64,000 nt of DNA, taken from contig NC_134026.1 in assembly GCF_964204645.1 (NCBI RefSeq), forward strand, positions 17,624,650-17,688,649, given 5' to 3'. This DNA comes from Tubulanus polymorphus. Its lineage: Eukaryota > Nemertea > Palaeonemertea > Tubulaniformes > Tubulanidae. The stretch's first letter is position 1. Each line of letters begins with the position of its first letter. This document shows, one piece after another, positions 48,301 to 51,027 of the stretch. The translations under genes and the position numbers were made by a program. The notes under the pieces were generated by a model. That model saw only the letters and a list, made by a program, of their open reading frames with translations. It was not told where the DNA came from and ran no database searches.

Positions 48301-50288
48301 TTAGTTTCAAGGTCATTGGTTTTTAGCCCACTTGGGACTTTAGTCCCAGCGGGCTATTGCGTTCACTTTTCGTCCGTCCGTAGACGGAATCTAGTTATTT
48401 TGGGAAGTTTTGAAGACGCTTCAAGGTAATGTCTTGATATTTGGTTTATACATGTGTCTACCCTAGACACATCTTCACCCCAAAAACTGGCCCTCTCAGA
48501 TTCAAGATGGCCGACTGGCAGCCATTGTTGTTCGTCAAAATCAGCACTTTTTACACTTTTTGAGGGAAATTTTGAAGACGCTTAAATCAATTACCTTGAT
48601 CTTTCATATATATTTGAATCCCCCCAGGGCCCATCACCATAAGAAAAATTGGGTCGATCGGACTCAAGATGGCCGTCCTATGACCTTTTTAGTGCCCAAA
48701 AATGTCAATTTTGGCCCAAATTCTGAGTCCTGTAGCTTCCTACTGGTTTGCCATTTCTCATTGCAATTTTTGATGGGTATTCCTTGGAAAGGGTTGTTTT
48801 ATACCTGAGCCAGGTATTTTTGATCGGCCATTTGTGACGCAATTGGCGGCCATCTTGGTATCATCAGTACTCATTGGTAGGTGGGAAAATGTTTTTCCAC
48901 ATTATATTGATACCTAAGCATATTTTGTTACCATAATTAATTGCAAAGTTGTTGCTCATGACATCATCTATGATTGTGGTGAGTTTTAAGGACATTAGTT
49001 ATTCTATATGGTCACCAGGGGGCGTTGAATAGTAGAATAACCTAGTATTTCCTTATTAGATTGGTACCTAGGCATATTTTGTTACCTTGATCAATTGCAA
49101 AGATGTAGTTTATGACATTTTCTATGATTATGGTGAGTTTTAAGGTTATTGGGTTTTGAATATGGTCACCAGGGGGCATTGAATAGTAGAATACTTAGTA
49201 TTTCCATATTAAATTGGTAACGAGACATATTTTGTTATCATGATCAATTGCAAAGTTGTAGTTTATGACATGTTCTATGATTATGATGAGTTTTAAGGTC
49301 ATTGGGTTTTGAATATGGTCACCAGGGGGCGTTGGAATAGTAGAATACTTAGTATTTCCATATTAAATTGGTAACGAGGTAACGTTTTCACAATCAATTA
49401 CAAAATCATAGCTGCTGACATGTTCTATGATTGTGGTAAACCACCAAAATTGTGCCCCCAAAATTCATCCAAACTTACTTGGATTTGAAGTGAGCGCTCA
49501 GATCTGTCATGTTCATACTCCAAATACTCGAAAAATGATGGAAGGATGTTGATTTCTGTATGGTATTTTGAGGACTTGGGTGTCTCGTTTATCATAAGCC
49601 ATTGGGTTCAAATCCCACTATAACTGTTTTTGTGCAGCATACGAAAAAAGTGGCGGGCGGATGCGGGCGGCTTAAGGAGTAATAGGCAGGGTGGCTACGG
49701 GCGGCTTGAGTGTAAATGGGTTAAGAAAAAAAATGTGATTCTCTGACGAGGTTGCATGCATCGATGATGATTAGAGTGGATTTATTGTAAATTTTCACTG
49801 AACTATTTTCAGATCATTATGAAATCCGAGATGAGACTCTATTCGAAGAATTACACATTCCAAACATTCCAGAACAGGTCGTGTTCGATAAAGCAGCTGA
49901 CCAACCGGAAATCGGAAATCTTGGGGAAAGACTTGTGCATCAGTACCTGAAGAGCTTGGATACTTATAATGATAAAAAAATTCTCGAAGTTACCTGGTTG
50001 AACGAACAAGATGAAATAGGACATCCTTATGATTTTGTGCTCTCTCTCAAAGATGTCAATGGTGATGAACAGTTACAATACATCGAAGTGAAGGCTACCG
50101 TCTCAGATTCAAAAGAAGTGCTTGAAATATCCATCCAGCAAATCAGCTGCGCAAATGAACTGCGTGATCATTATGATTTACTCAGAGTTTTCAGCCTGGG
50201 AAATGCTGATAGCATCAAAGTATGTCGAATTGCCAATTTGGTTGATAAACTAGAAAAGAAGCAAATCCGTTTATGTATGGTCATCTAA
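2554..50288 (+). CDS. Protein NO VEIN-like gene (19 visible exons, 5' end outside window)
   Basis: This is a spliced gene: join of 2554-2685, 2918-2995, 10288-10360, 15473-15585, 16475-16634, 16715-16963, 18768-18989, 19168-19337, 20959-21160, 24746-24897, 25814-27002, 27090-27334, 30098-30288, 32681-32841, 34752-34868, 35570-35872, 45265-45392, 45752-45905 and 49813-50288. Every junction has AG/GT borders and all phases agree over 1504 codons plus TAA. The product resembles animal NO VEIN-like proteins: a sacsin/NOV-type middle region (residues about 1-1100), a low-complexity Ser/Gly/Thr/Pro linker (about 1110-1340) with a basic NLS-like stretch, and a C-terminal NO VEIN domain, DUF3883 (about 1375-1485). 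The HSP90-like ATPase domain usual in the family would be encoded upstream and is not seen. In plants NOV is a nuclear protein needed for leaf vascular development; the animal role is unknown. The exon structure is supported by reading frame and family resemblance recalled from memory, not by alignment. Confidence 0.88.
2918..2995 (+). CDS. NO VEIN-like exon 2
   Basis: The acceptor is GTTTCAG and the donor GTAATG. It encodes 26 residues (45-70) in phase 0 at both ends, including SSEIALAFKLHHKDLITK. Family members carry a similar '..ERTEIALAF..' segment between the 'WLVV' and 'LPLRSYGFRF' blocks. Confidence 0.78.
4037..4197. mobile_element. Short MITE with imperfect terminal inverted repeats
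   Basis: The left end GGGCCACCTTCGGTTATC and the right end (read on the minus strand) GGGCCAAATTCGGTTTTC match, and both continue into TAGTCGACTA-containing arms about 45 bp long. It is about 161 bp, with no coding sequence. A target duplication was not evident. Confidence 0.65.
4470..4995 (+). repeat. Family A repeat, partial diverged copy
   Basis: It carries the blocks GGGAAGTTTTGAAGACGCTT, AAGATGGCTGACTGGCAGCC and AAGATGGCCGTCGTATGACC in family order, but lacks the left end and the CCACCAGGGGGCG units. Confidence 0.75.
6485..6765 (+). repeat. Dispersed repeat, copy 1 (second copy at 16125-16390)
   Basis: It begins CTGTTTTACTTCCGGG and shares TGAAATCTTTAGTT, CTACAGAAA and ATTCAATCAAATTT blocks, in the same order, with the intron 4 segment at 16125-16390. 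Function unknown; no coding sense. Confidence 0.65.
6840..7672 (+). repeat. Family A repeat, nearly complete with one CTCF-like block
   Basis: It carries the family core from TTTTGAAGACGCTTCAAGG through AAGATGGCCGACTGGCAGCC to one CCACCAGGGGGCG block at 7471-7483. A divergent end lies near 7650 (GCCCCTTGGGGC). Confidence 0.75.
8362..8760 (-). pseudogene. PHD-finger-like ORF, probably from a retroelement
   Basis: A 132-residue minus-strand ORF with Cys/His spacing of a PHD-type zinc finger: CPFCKAHD, then CACCHNWVH, then CACC, with an acidic stretch before it. Similar PHD fingers occur in ORF1-like proteins of invertebrate retroelements, and the 'WVHYSS..LP.YQL' wording fits that group from memory. 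A Cys expected two residues after the His pair is Ser, so one zinc ligand may be lost. It sits in intron 2 antisense to the host gene, with no RT visible beside it. It could instead be a captured gene fragment. Confidence 0.5.
9275..9840 (+). repeat. Dispersed repeat, copy 1 (second copy 28912-29345)
   Basis: Blocks AAAATGTTCAGTCACACA, GGCAGCAGTGC, TTTGAAAAACTGTTTCGTGA and GTATCAACTGAC appear in the same order and orientation as at 28912-29345. Not coding. Confidence 0.8.
10288..10360 (+). CDS. NO VEIN-like exon 3
   Basis: A 73-bp exon, phase 0 in and phase 1 out, acceptor CTTATAG and donor GTACGT. It encodes HVFAYLPLRSYGFRFIIQ, one of the best conserved blocks of the family, and joins in frame to GDFDVPSSREDVD in exon 4. 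A longer reading frame through this spot (10158-10394) is in another frame and is spurious. Confidence 0.85.
10931..13623 (+). pseudogene. hAT transposase, frame-broken
   Basis: The N-terminal part (10931-11194) has a BED-like zinc motif (CIWCNSEINYGARGK..H). After a small intron (about 11222-11433), the catalytic part runs 11544-12458 with FFSLNIDEATS, VLVDSCNVMRGCRSG and HHVHNSSKQF. It resumes in another frame at 12514-13473 with the hAT C-terminal dimerisation region (CPLVESSFSEMSNI, VKYSLAGKSA). Lesions seen: a frameshift near 11175, a frameshift near 12445-12458 and a stop at 13471-13473, after which a Lys/Arg/Ala-rich tail stays open to 13621. It cannot make a full transposase. Confidence 0.88.
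14067..14205 (+). repeat. ~52-bp tandem repeat, about 2.7 units
   Basis: Units begin with AGTACCGACTGYTAGCGCCA and continue CTGTGTTC..TGCCTTA; three starts lie at about 14067, 14118 and 14171. It lies inside the hAT element near its right end. Confidence 0.8.
14590..15125 (+). repeat. Family A repeat, diverged copy
   Basis: The family order is kept (AATCTGGCCC.., TGACTGGCTGCCATTTTTTC, TTTTCAAGGGTAATTTTGAA, CCCCCTAGGGTCCATC) but with much decay. The rest of this intron up to exon 4 shows nothing else I recognise. Confidence 0.65.
15473..15585 (+). CDS. NO VEIN-like exon 4
   Basis: The acceptor is TTATGTAG, phase 1 in; the donor is GTAAAC, phase 0 out. It encodes residues 95-132, including DFDVPSSREDVD and SSWNQWLRNEIPELFIEALE, a family hallmark that follows the ATPase-side region. 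A 12.5 kb stretch of repeats, with only one 73-bp exon in it, separates it from exon 2. Confidence 0.88.
15764..15850 (+). mobile_element. Small MITE related to the one at 59283-59397
   Basis: It begins CAGGACCCAGTTCCATAGTT and has AACTTGA/TCAACT inverted segments inside, ending CACAGTTGTTGAACAGG. It shares its end with the 59.3 kb MITE. Confidence 0.5.
16125..16390 (+). repeat. Dispersed repeat, copy 2 (first copy at 6485-6765)
   Basis: This is the same family as 6485-6765, in direct orientation, within the intron just before exon 5. The copies are clearly diverged, so insertion was not recent. Confidence 0.65.
16475..16634 (+). CDS. NO VEIN-like exon 5
   Basis: The acceptor is TTTCAG. The donor is the first of two overlapping candidates, GTAGGT at 16635, because only that one gives phase 1 and keeps frame with exon 6. 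It encodes residues 133-185, including VMRYLQFVPLEEEIVDPFF, matching the family 'FLQFVPLEGE' segment. Confidence 0.85.
16715..16963 (+). CDS. NO VEIN-like exon 6
   Basis: The acceptor is TTTACAG and the donor GTCTGT; phase 1 in and out. It encodes residues 186-268, with PSQMVICPDLLVHEVITP and LGVQMLSSQHILDIGKSIAQ, which match the family segment in which a conserved 'GIQ.L...HLLEIAK' motif occurs. Confidence 0.88.
17340..18490 (+). repeat. ~1 kb repeat shared by introns 6 and 13, copy 1
   Basis: It runs from TTTTTGGTTTACCTTTGTCA to CATGGGCAATTTATTGTA. The same sequence, in the same order and orientation, recurs at 30314-31326. It contains a G homopolymer (about 17600) and AATACCCGGTGATTG. A stretch of about 30 codons near its start is open in both copies but frame-disrupted between them. 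No TIRs or RT were recognised. Confidence 0.85.
18497..18540 (+). mobile_element. tRNA-derived SINE fragment
   Basis: It carries CTCGATGCCATCAGGTTCAA, then GTGAGGATGA, matching the B-box region of the SINE pair at 52.0-52.4 kb. Confidence 0.6.
18768..18989 (+). CDS. NO VEIN-like exon 7
   Basis: The acceptor is TTTACAG and the donor GTAAAC; phase 1 in and out. It encodes residues 269-342, with SLAKWLVCIHRSLDE and IRAMKIFPLTCGRLISL, matching the family 'WL..VYR.L' and 'K.IPL.DGR.VSL' blocks. Confidence 0.88.
19168..19337 (+). CDS. NO VEIN-like exon 8
   Basis: The acceptor is TTCGCAG and the donor GTATGT; phase 1 in, phase 0 out. It encodes residues 343-399, with MLEELGVKHLNAPDVINHHI and VPILKSDIWK, a strongly conserved block of NO VEIN-like proteins. 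Confidence 0.88.
19465..19790 (+). repeat. Family A repeat, 5' portion
   Basis: It starts at TTTTTAGCCGACTTGGGACT and includes GAATCCAGTTATTTTGGGAA and AAGATGGCCGACTGGCAACC, then decays. Confidence 0.75.
20150..20915 (+). repeat. Family A related repeat with complete 3' end
   Basis: It includes CCACCAGGGAGTGTTGAATA near 20647 and the terminal block AAGTGGGCAGGGTGTCCCTGG ending at CCCCTAGTTTG. It precedes exon 9 by about 40 bp. Confidence 0.75.
20959..21160 (+). CDS. NO VEIN-like exon 9
   Basis: The acceptor is TTTTTCAG and the donor GTCCGT; phase 0 in, phase 1 out. It encodes residues 400-466, with LISYVIYLKIQLSKE, LGCVPVKTNRGMKNPS and DAIHFTPDYEN. The following intron carries the 25-bp minisatellite. 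Confidence 0.86.
21515..22290 (+). repeat. 25-bp minisatellite, about 31 units
   Basis: Units of the type CCAGTACCAAGTACAGTATT plus ACTAC repeat every 25 bp. The central part (about 21660-22020) is nearly perfect with alternating CCAAG/GCCAG variants, and both edges are more divergent. The apparent long ORFs here exist only because 25-bp units stay stop-free. It lies in the intron between exons 9 and 10. Confidence 0.93.
23270..24526 (+). repeat. Family A repeat, complete copy (1.26 kb)
   Basis: This is the best full-length member. It starts TTTTTAGCCCACTTG and ends GGACCCCTAGTTTG. Near the ends GCCCACTTGGGA-type and TCCCAAGTGGGC sequences are inverted. The first ~600 bp is unique; then about four ~150-bp units follow, each with ATGATTGTGGTGAGTTT and a CCACCAGGGGGCG-like block (23994, 24148, 24302, 24433). 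No coding capacity, so probably a non-autonomous DNA element. Confidence 0.8.
24746..24897 (+). CDS. NO VEIN-like exon 10
   Basis: The acceptor is TTTACAG and the donor GTAAGT; phase 1 in, phase 0 out. It encodes residues 467-517, with GYSWVLLDACYLP and TWTVFFASLGVLRNLSVRKR, matching the family 'WVLLD..YL' block. Confidence 0.88.
25814..27002 (+). CDS. NO VEIN-like exon 11 (longest internal exon)
   Basis: This 1189-bp exon, acceptor TTTTAG and donor GTAAGT, encodes residues 518-913 (phase 0 in, phase 1 out). It covers the second half of the conserved middle region, with WLSRQFSHLNKYL, MQLTNLAWVPGI and EMVKNLLISWCRRDG recognisable. The aromatic- and Cys-containing stretch FLYCVEVCWSDPTNLFRQY lies near its centre. 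No membrane segments or signal peptide are visible. No transposon interrupts it. Confidence 0.9.
27090..27334 (+). CDS. NO VEIN-like exon 12
   Basis: The acceptor is TTTTTTCAG and the donor GTATGA; phase 1 in, phase 0 out. It encodes residues 914-995, with KLSECLETQQITE and MQLYLHNIIPHVQRFL, a helical-looking part of the conserved region. Confidence 0.88.
28225..28420 (+). repeat. Family A repeat, 5' fragment
   Basis: It carries AAGTCCCAGCAGACTATTGC, TGTCTTGATATTTCG and CTGCCATTGTTGTTTG blocks of the family left end. The rest of intron 12 (27335-28224) shows nothing I recognise. Confidence 0.6.
28912..29345 (+). repeat. Dispersed repeat, copy 2 (first copy 9275-9840)
   Basis: This is the second intronic copy of the 9275-9840 repeat, shorter and followed directly by a family A segment. 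Confidence 0.8.
29390..29985 (+). repeat. Family A repeat units, two 3' ends
   Basis: It has GTCACCAAGGGCATTGAATA, CATCAGGGGGCATTGAGTAT and CAGGGGGTATTGATAATTGA blocks, with two copies of the end block (TCAAGCATTTCACCAAATGG.., GGACCCCTAC), so it looks like parts of two elements. It is followed 110 bp later by exon 13. Confidence 0.65.
30098..30288 (+). CDS. NO VEIN-like exon 13
   Basis: The acceptor is TTTACAG and the donor GTATAA; phase 0 in, phase 2 out. It encodes residues 996-1058, with RTLEVVYTIKNIET, ELFIKDTD and LNKELSKFFSLGDQDS. The ~1 kb shared repeat starts about 25 bp after its donor. Confidence 0.86.
30314..31326 (+). repeat. ~1 kb repeat shared by introns 6 and 13, copy 2
   Basis: This is the second copy, shorter by several small deletions, starting about 25 bp after the exon 13 donor. 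Both copies end at CATGGGCAATTTATTGTA and their outer flanks differ. This indicates two insertions of one element rather than a segmental duplication. Confidence 0.85.
31327..32680. other. Rest of intron 13
   Basis: No gene, RNA or clear mobile element was recognised. It is AT-rich, ordinary intronic sequence. Confidence 0.4.
32681..32841 (+). CDS. NO VEIN-like exon 14
   Basis: The acceptor is TTTATTACAG at 32671-32680, phase 2 in, restoring an Arg codon across the junction with exon 13. An upstream CAG at 32638-32640 would put a stop codon in frame. It encodes residues 1059-1112, with FLTELIPLTMN and GETEWFIDPPVVQPP; donor GTACGT, phase 1 out. Confidence 0.83.
33115..33600 (+). repeat. Family A related repeat, diverged
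   Basis: It starts with GAATCTAGTTTTCTTGGGAC and has AGATGGCTC and three GGC(A/C)GCCATGG-type segments in series ('ATGGCAGCCATGG', 'GCGGCCGCCATGG'), resembling the 5' half of family A with internal amplification. Confidence 0.5.
34259..34403. mobile_element. MITE with perfect 11-bp terminal inverted repeat
   Basis: GGTTTCATAGA at the left is matched by TCTATGAAACC at the right, 145 bp in all. Inside are CCCTAGGGA and CAACCACC. It lies in intron 14. Its start CAGGGCCCGG resembles the GGACCCGG end of the 59.3 kb MITE. Confidence 0.65.
34752..34868 (+). CDS. NO VEIN-like exon 15
   Basis: The acceptor is TTTGTAG and the donor GTAAGA; phase 1 in and out. It encodes residues 1113-1151, including NWPPGPPAGYGKNPT, the start of the Pro/Gly-rich linker that separates the middle region from the C-terminal domain. 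Confidence 0.82.
34869..35569. other. Intron 15, nothing recognised
   Basis: AT-rich sequence with a T tract near 34910. I see no gene, RNA or mobile element. Confidence 0.4.
35570..35872 (+). CDS. NO VEIN-like exon 16 (low-complexity linker)
   Basis: The acceptor is TTATTTTAG and the donor GTAAGT; phase 1 in and out. It encodes residues 1152-1252, rich in Ser, Gly, Thr, Pro and Asp (for example MWPPPRPGEDKLPTG and SGSVGSDGGAGHHQP), probably disordered. The next intron is 9.4 kb because of the DIRS/BEL insertions. Confidence 0.8.
36326..36355 (+). repeat. (ATT)n microsatellite
   Basis: Ten trinucleotide units, TAT/ATT type, inside the intron 16 insertion block. Confidence 0.9.
36474..36641 (+). 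other. Open stretch of unclear origin in intron 16
   Basis: Reads EWARLDTQLWGESCPGTFS.. and SWALSGSRGSFIG, polar like the linker exons, preceded by an AG and phase-compatible with exon 16, but running straight into DIRS RT sequence without a good donor. It may be DIRS sequence or a stray exon-like fragment. Exons 16 and 17 join in frame without it. Confidence 0.25.
36642..36784 (+). pseudogene. DIRS-like RT fragment, left of the BEL insertion
   Basis: An open segment encodes AYYQVPIYPKSRQYLRIKW, then FQFRSLPFSLSTALWVFTK, the RT block preceding the YLDD motif in DIRS-type elements. It is cut at 36784 by the BEL/Pao element, and the same reading resumes at 43248. Upstream, 35930-36240 contains LLEEVVLLEAGVIVEA, resembling the pre-RT region of such elements. 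Confidence 0.75.
36785..37247 (-). repeat. 3' LTR of the BEL/Pao element
   Basis: 463 bp, TG..CA ended. It lacks ten bases (ACAACACAAT type) that the other LTR has near 43130. Small hydrophobic ORFs inside are shadows. Confidence 0.93.
37345..37563 (-). pseudogene. Downstream remainder of BEL/Pao DUF5641 region
   Basis: In frame with the polyprotein after the TAA, it encodes RSKWFESRKNLSVGDLVLIV and RVLNTYPDKEGHVRKVRVK, which closely fit the usual end of BEL/Pao integrase polyproteins. Only a single nonsense codon separates the parts; family members often have a Gln there. Whether the stop is a lesion or is read through is unknown. Confidence 0.88.
37564..42789 (-). CDS. BEL/Pao gag-pol polyprotein, C-terminus cut by one stop codon
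   Basis: A 1741-residue ORF. In order: gag-like region (about 1-380); two zinc knuckles (C387..C400, C421..C434); aspartic protease with LLDTGST (D540); RT (about 810-1000) with FIADIEGMFHQVRV and YVDD (961-964); RNase H with D1144, E1187, D1217 and D1264; integrase with H1452/H1457/C1487/C1490 zinc site and D1523, D1585, E1635; then the start of the C-terminal DUF5641-type region. A TAA at 37564-37566 stops it, but the same frame stays open for about 70 further codons of typical DUF5641 sequence to a second TAA at 37345-37347. Methionines 8 and 12 are likelier starts, because codon 1 lies in the LTR. Confidence 0.94.
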   Translation of the reverse strand: MSSATLFMTREMASLDEKVKSRAGFKANVTKRSNILRKALKEGLPYDDVKKLIDDVTQSWEKFENAHDAVHCLYIEDDDIENSYMYFDREEKKYRELLEKATKVQSPVVSDSVAASTGNSDSDLAAMVKSLKRMALPQQEVPIFGHDPIEYCYFVKAFENIIESKTDCSSQRLYYLMQYTRGEVKELVRSCMEQPPDIGYSEAKRLLKEHYGNNYIIASVLVDNLIEGPVIKSEDGQALHNYSMKLISCKNTLGEIGYLSKVENPDNLRRIIARLPYDLRKKWRVKADYITTFNDREIRLDDISNFVQAEARVLNHPVFGKLSDGYKRSDLSGQSSLSKGGYRKPNNPVGQLGQRNFAISSYNQCMNRNQNQRVNLDTIRTPSSTVCQLCSVSNHSLSNCYKFRGYSYDQRVKVLKQKRLCFLCLGQNHIAQQCQSMEFCEVCHSRHNTLLHRYTLSPNVVNSSSVPCSNRLTEGMIHHDNRNSPQPSTATGNVTENGQSLSATNQCVKQNITRRIGLPIVPVKIKGCGGFEFITYALLDTGSTSTFCNENLIKDLGFIYSDLRQTNLSLSTLTEADNLTQSYVTDLKVLDLDGTYSTELTNVFSRPSLPMSEKDIPRQSDLNGYSYLSGVVLADVNAYVGLIVGNDNHHVLEPLEVISSTNGGPHAVKTIFGWAVNGPLGGSTCVTNKMAFSINRNEDRRDSELTRQFQLYCDLEFNDRISDDTKCMSQEDKRALEIMESSVTLTDDKHYQIDLPFRDEQINMPNNRALALHRLKSLKKRFLSDPMLLKEYADFLDNMIKSGFCEKVPTIDLDRDDGMVWYLPHHNVYHPTKKKIRVVFNCSSKYLEFSLNDHLLQGPDLTNSLLGVLTRFRQERIAFIADIEGMFHQVRVTPSLCDALQFLWWTNRNLDANPDEYRMRVHLFGATSSPSCSSFALRRCALDNTELFDASVTDTVLRNFYVDDCLKSVGTVHDAVRLLSQLIEILAKGGFRLTQISSNSRQVLESVPETERAKMIKDLDFNIEQLPMERSLGVLWDMESDSLLVRVKIDHSKPKTGRGILSTVSSLYDPIGFTSPISLPVKSLLQEMCRIKLGWDDIIPAWCDEFWLKWLNELPSLEGLRIGRCFKPSGFDDPISAQLHHFSDAAEIGYGAVSFLRLFDGTTVHCSFVLGKSRVTPLKTVSIPRLELAAAVLSTQLDGMILKEIDIPIETSYFWTDSTAVLKYIRNEDKRFQVYVANRVSAIREHSKPCQWRFIDGCLNPADDASRGLKPTELIISSRWLMGPEFLWRDESQWPKQPDDVNFDIDPSDQELRKTVNTVEVDENHLLNSFSQFSSWYKLKKCVAWILRLKSRLLSRVRKIDSVVKSNRITVSELRRAENAILGYVQKRYYPDECSHSLKRTSSLIPLDPVLVDGLLCVGGRLRRSTLPDKRKHPIIVPKKSHLCTLIIDYYHRVYAHRGCEYVLSNIRKKYWLINAKSAIRRRLNACITCRKQRAKAVGQKMSDLPEDRVTPNLPPFTNVGIDCFGPFLVKRGRAQVKRYGCLFTCLTCWAIHIEVCHSLSTDSFICALRRFIRRRGNPLRIRSDNGTNFVGGQRELKKAVSEWNQDQIHEFLLQCEIEWVFNPPTASHMGGVWERMIRSVREILGCVLSEQIVDDEGLSTLFCEVECIVNGRPLTATSDDPNDLDALSPNHLLLLRYGPDLPPGKFTGIDNYSRKRWRQIQYLADVFWRRWSAEYLPLLQ
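42775..43247 (-). repeat. 5' LTR of the BEL/Pao element
   Basis: 473 bp and, by eye, otherwise identical to the 3' LTR. The polyprotein frame begins at or just inside its inner border, so the untranslated leader is very short. Confidence 0.93.
43248..44560 (+). pseudogene. DIRS-like RT/RNase H relic, right of the BEL insertion
   Basis: This continues the RT from 36784. The YLDD motif (43297-43308) is followed by an in-frame TAA (43312). Then come MDFDLRIGKVFSSMAQAK (43445 on), an RNase H-type region with VHLAGKRNMMADAFS, DLFATQFNRRCPLFISRF, LDWSGMHTCAFPPTPV and VAPY-stop-PAQKWF near 44390. The reading moves among three frames with several stops, so it is dead. No tyrosine recombinase was recognised before the relic fades at about 44560. 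Confidence 0.82.
44874..45120 (+). repeat. Degenerate repeat with alternating mini-hairpins
   Basis: Four blocks of the form CCTC-N5-GAGG (CCTCATGCTGAGG, CCTCACGCTGAGG, CCTCACATCGAGG, CCTCGCGTTGAGG) alternate with TTCTC..GAGAA-type blocks. Read on the plus strand, pieces in different frames give a recurring pattern E-[NK]-x-[YHF]-x-P-[HR]-x-E, so this may be a decayed coding tandem repeat. Confidence 0.6.
45265..45392 (+). CDS. NO VEIN-like exon 17 (NLS-like motif)
   Basis: The acceptor is TACTTTCAG and the donor GTAAGT; phase 1 in, phase 0 out. It encodes residues 1253-1295, Ser-rich, followed by a bipartite basic pattern KR..(11)..KRPR at 45321-45371. This would fit a nuclear protein, as reported for plant NOV, but it is only a motif. 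Confidence 0.8.
45752..45905 (+). CDS. NO VEIN-like exon 18
   Basis: The acceptor is TTTTTTCAG and the donor GTAAGA; phase 0 in, phase 1 out. It encodes residues 1296-1346, polar linker sequence ending in SVRKFRLNFG, leading into the last exon. Confidence 0.82.
46060..46112 (-). mobile_element. tRNA-derived SINE fragment
   Basis: The minus strand reads AATGCCATCGGGTTCAAATC then CTGGTGAGGGG, a B-box (GGTTCAAATCC) in the same context as the SINEs at 52 kb. Confidence 0.6.
46279..46306. repeat. Inverted repeat with 12-bp arms
   Basis: ATTTGCAATGTA, four bases, then TACATTGCAAAT: a perfect 12-bp arm hairpin in intron 18. Confidence 0.85.
46334..47275 (+). mobile_element. piggyBac-type relic inside a family A repeat
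   Basis: On the left, family A start sequence (TTTTTAGCCACTTGGGAC) is broken at TTAACACGTTGACTGCCACT, a piggyBac-like end at a TTAA. On the right, TCTCGTAGTGGCAAGGAGCG leads back into family A at ACGGAATCCAGTTATTTTGA. About 60 bp of the host repeat are missing at the right junction, so the right boundary is approximate. An inner inverted pair (TCTCGTAGTTGGCA / TGCCAGCTACGAGA, 46490-46545) resembles the right end. Confidence 0.65.
46566..46919 (+). pseudogene. piggyBac transposase C-terminal fragment
   Basis: 117 residues: AFREAIVKHLLGD, a Ser/Pro stretch, then the cysteine-rich piggyBac tail KPCRICRRDGNRKETRYVCD, VCPGKPALCV and a final CFRRYH. The catalytic DDD core is missing, so this is only the zinc-binding C-terminus. 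It lies in intron 18, in the sense direction of the host gene. Confidence 0.85.
47271..48320 (+). repeat. Family A repeat, long copy
   Basis: It continues the family from GGAATCCAGTTATTTTGAGA through all blocks, with tandem units containing GTCACTAGGGGGCG (48026) and TCACCAGGGGCA (48180). It ends where the next copy starts, without the usual terminal block, so the next copy seems inserted in or joined to its last unit. Confidence 0.85.
48321..49440 (+). repeat. Family A repeat, long copy directly following another
   Basis: It starts at TTTTTAGCCCACTTGGGACT (about 48321) and includes CGTCCGTCCGTAGACGGAAT. It has three CTCF-like blocks in ~153-bp periodic units (49012, 49166, 49319). It breaks off near 49440 inside a unit. 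Confidence 0.85.
49813..50288 (+). CDS. NO VEIN-like terminal exon with DUF3883 domain
   Basis: The acceptor is ACTATTTTCAG, phase 1 in; stop TAA at 50286-50288. It encodes residues 1347-1504 and holds the whole C-terminal NO VEIN domain: GNLGERLVHQYL, WLNEQDEIGHPYDF, YIEVKATVSDSKE and EISIQQISCANEL. The Asp in PYDF (50031-50033), the Glu (50085-50087) and Lys (50091-50093) of EVK, and the Glu of GNLGER are placed as in PD-(D/E)XK nuclease-fold domains. Whether it has nuclease activity cannot be told from sequence. Confidence 0.92.
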
Positions 50289-51027
50289 AGCGGTAAATAA
50301 TGTTGTACTACTTGATAGTTACTAGCACTTATCCTGGTAATAACAGCAATTTGTAAATACGTATCATTACTTTATATTTCATGTTGGAATGGTTTTTAAT
50401 TCTATGTATATCGTGCACATCATGCCAGGACCATTATCTTGTCTGTTGTATCATGGATGTATATACATCCATGATTGTATATAGAGGCTGGTTTATGTCT
50501 CTGTGTGACATGCCTTGATTCAACTTAACTGGTCACAACTTGAAAATCATGCTGACCTACCTTGAATCATTATCTTTTTGCCTGTAATTATCAGCGTCTG
50601 ATTAATCATATTCAATTCAATCTAGTTCAAAAGACATCTTGTTAGTGCGCCATAGCTGTACCTAAGATTTGAATTTTAGAGAGCAGAAGAATCCATAAAA
50701 GGGCAGTTCTATAGGATATAGCAATAAATGAGCATTTTTCCAAAATTTCTTGGGGGCAATTGTCCCTGCCCCCTGCTAAATACGGCCCTTCCATCTCTTG
50801 ACATGATTTTGAACTATATTACAAATAAGCAAAGTGCAGCAAACAAGCTGCTTCTTGGCGAATTCATTGGGCACATTGTAAAATAAGCTACATTGTAGCA
50901 AGTATTCATTCGGTGCATACCGGGGGGTAATAGCAATTTTAACATAGTGTGTAACTAAAAATACCACAGTGGAATACATGCTATGTTTTTTCATTACATG
51001 TGTTCCATAGATATGTAGTAGAGAATG
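50289..51027. other. 3' flank of the NO VEIN-like gene
   Basis: It probably includes the 3' UTR. The only structures seen are the 26-bp palindrome (50450) and one AATAAA (about 50723). The end of the transcript cannot be fixed. Confidence 0.45.
50450..50475. repeat. Perfect 26-bp palindrome about 160 bp after the stop codon
   Basis: ATCATGGATGTAT is followed directly by its reverse complement, giving a 13-bp-arm palindrome with no loop. It lies where the 3' UTR of the NO VEIN-like gene is expected; a possible AATAAA follows at about 50723. Confidence 0.85.
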
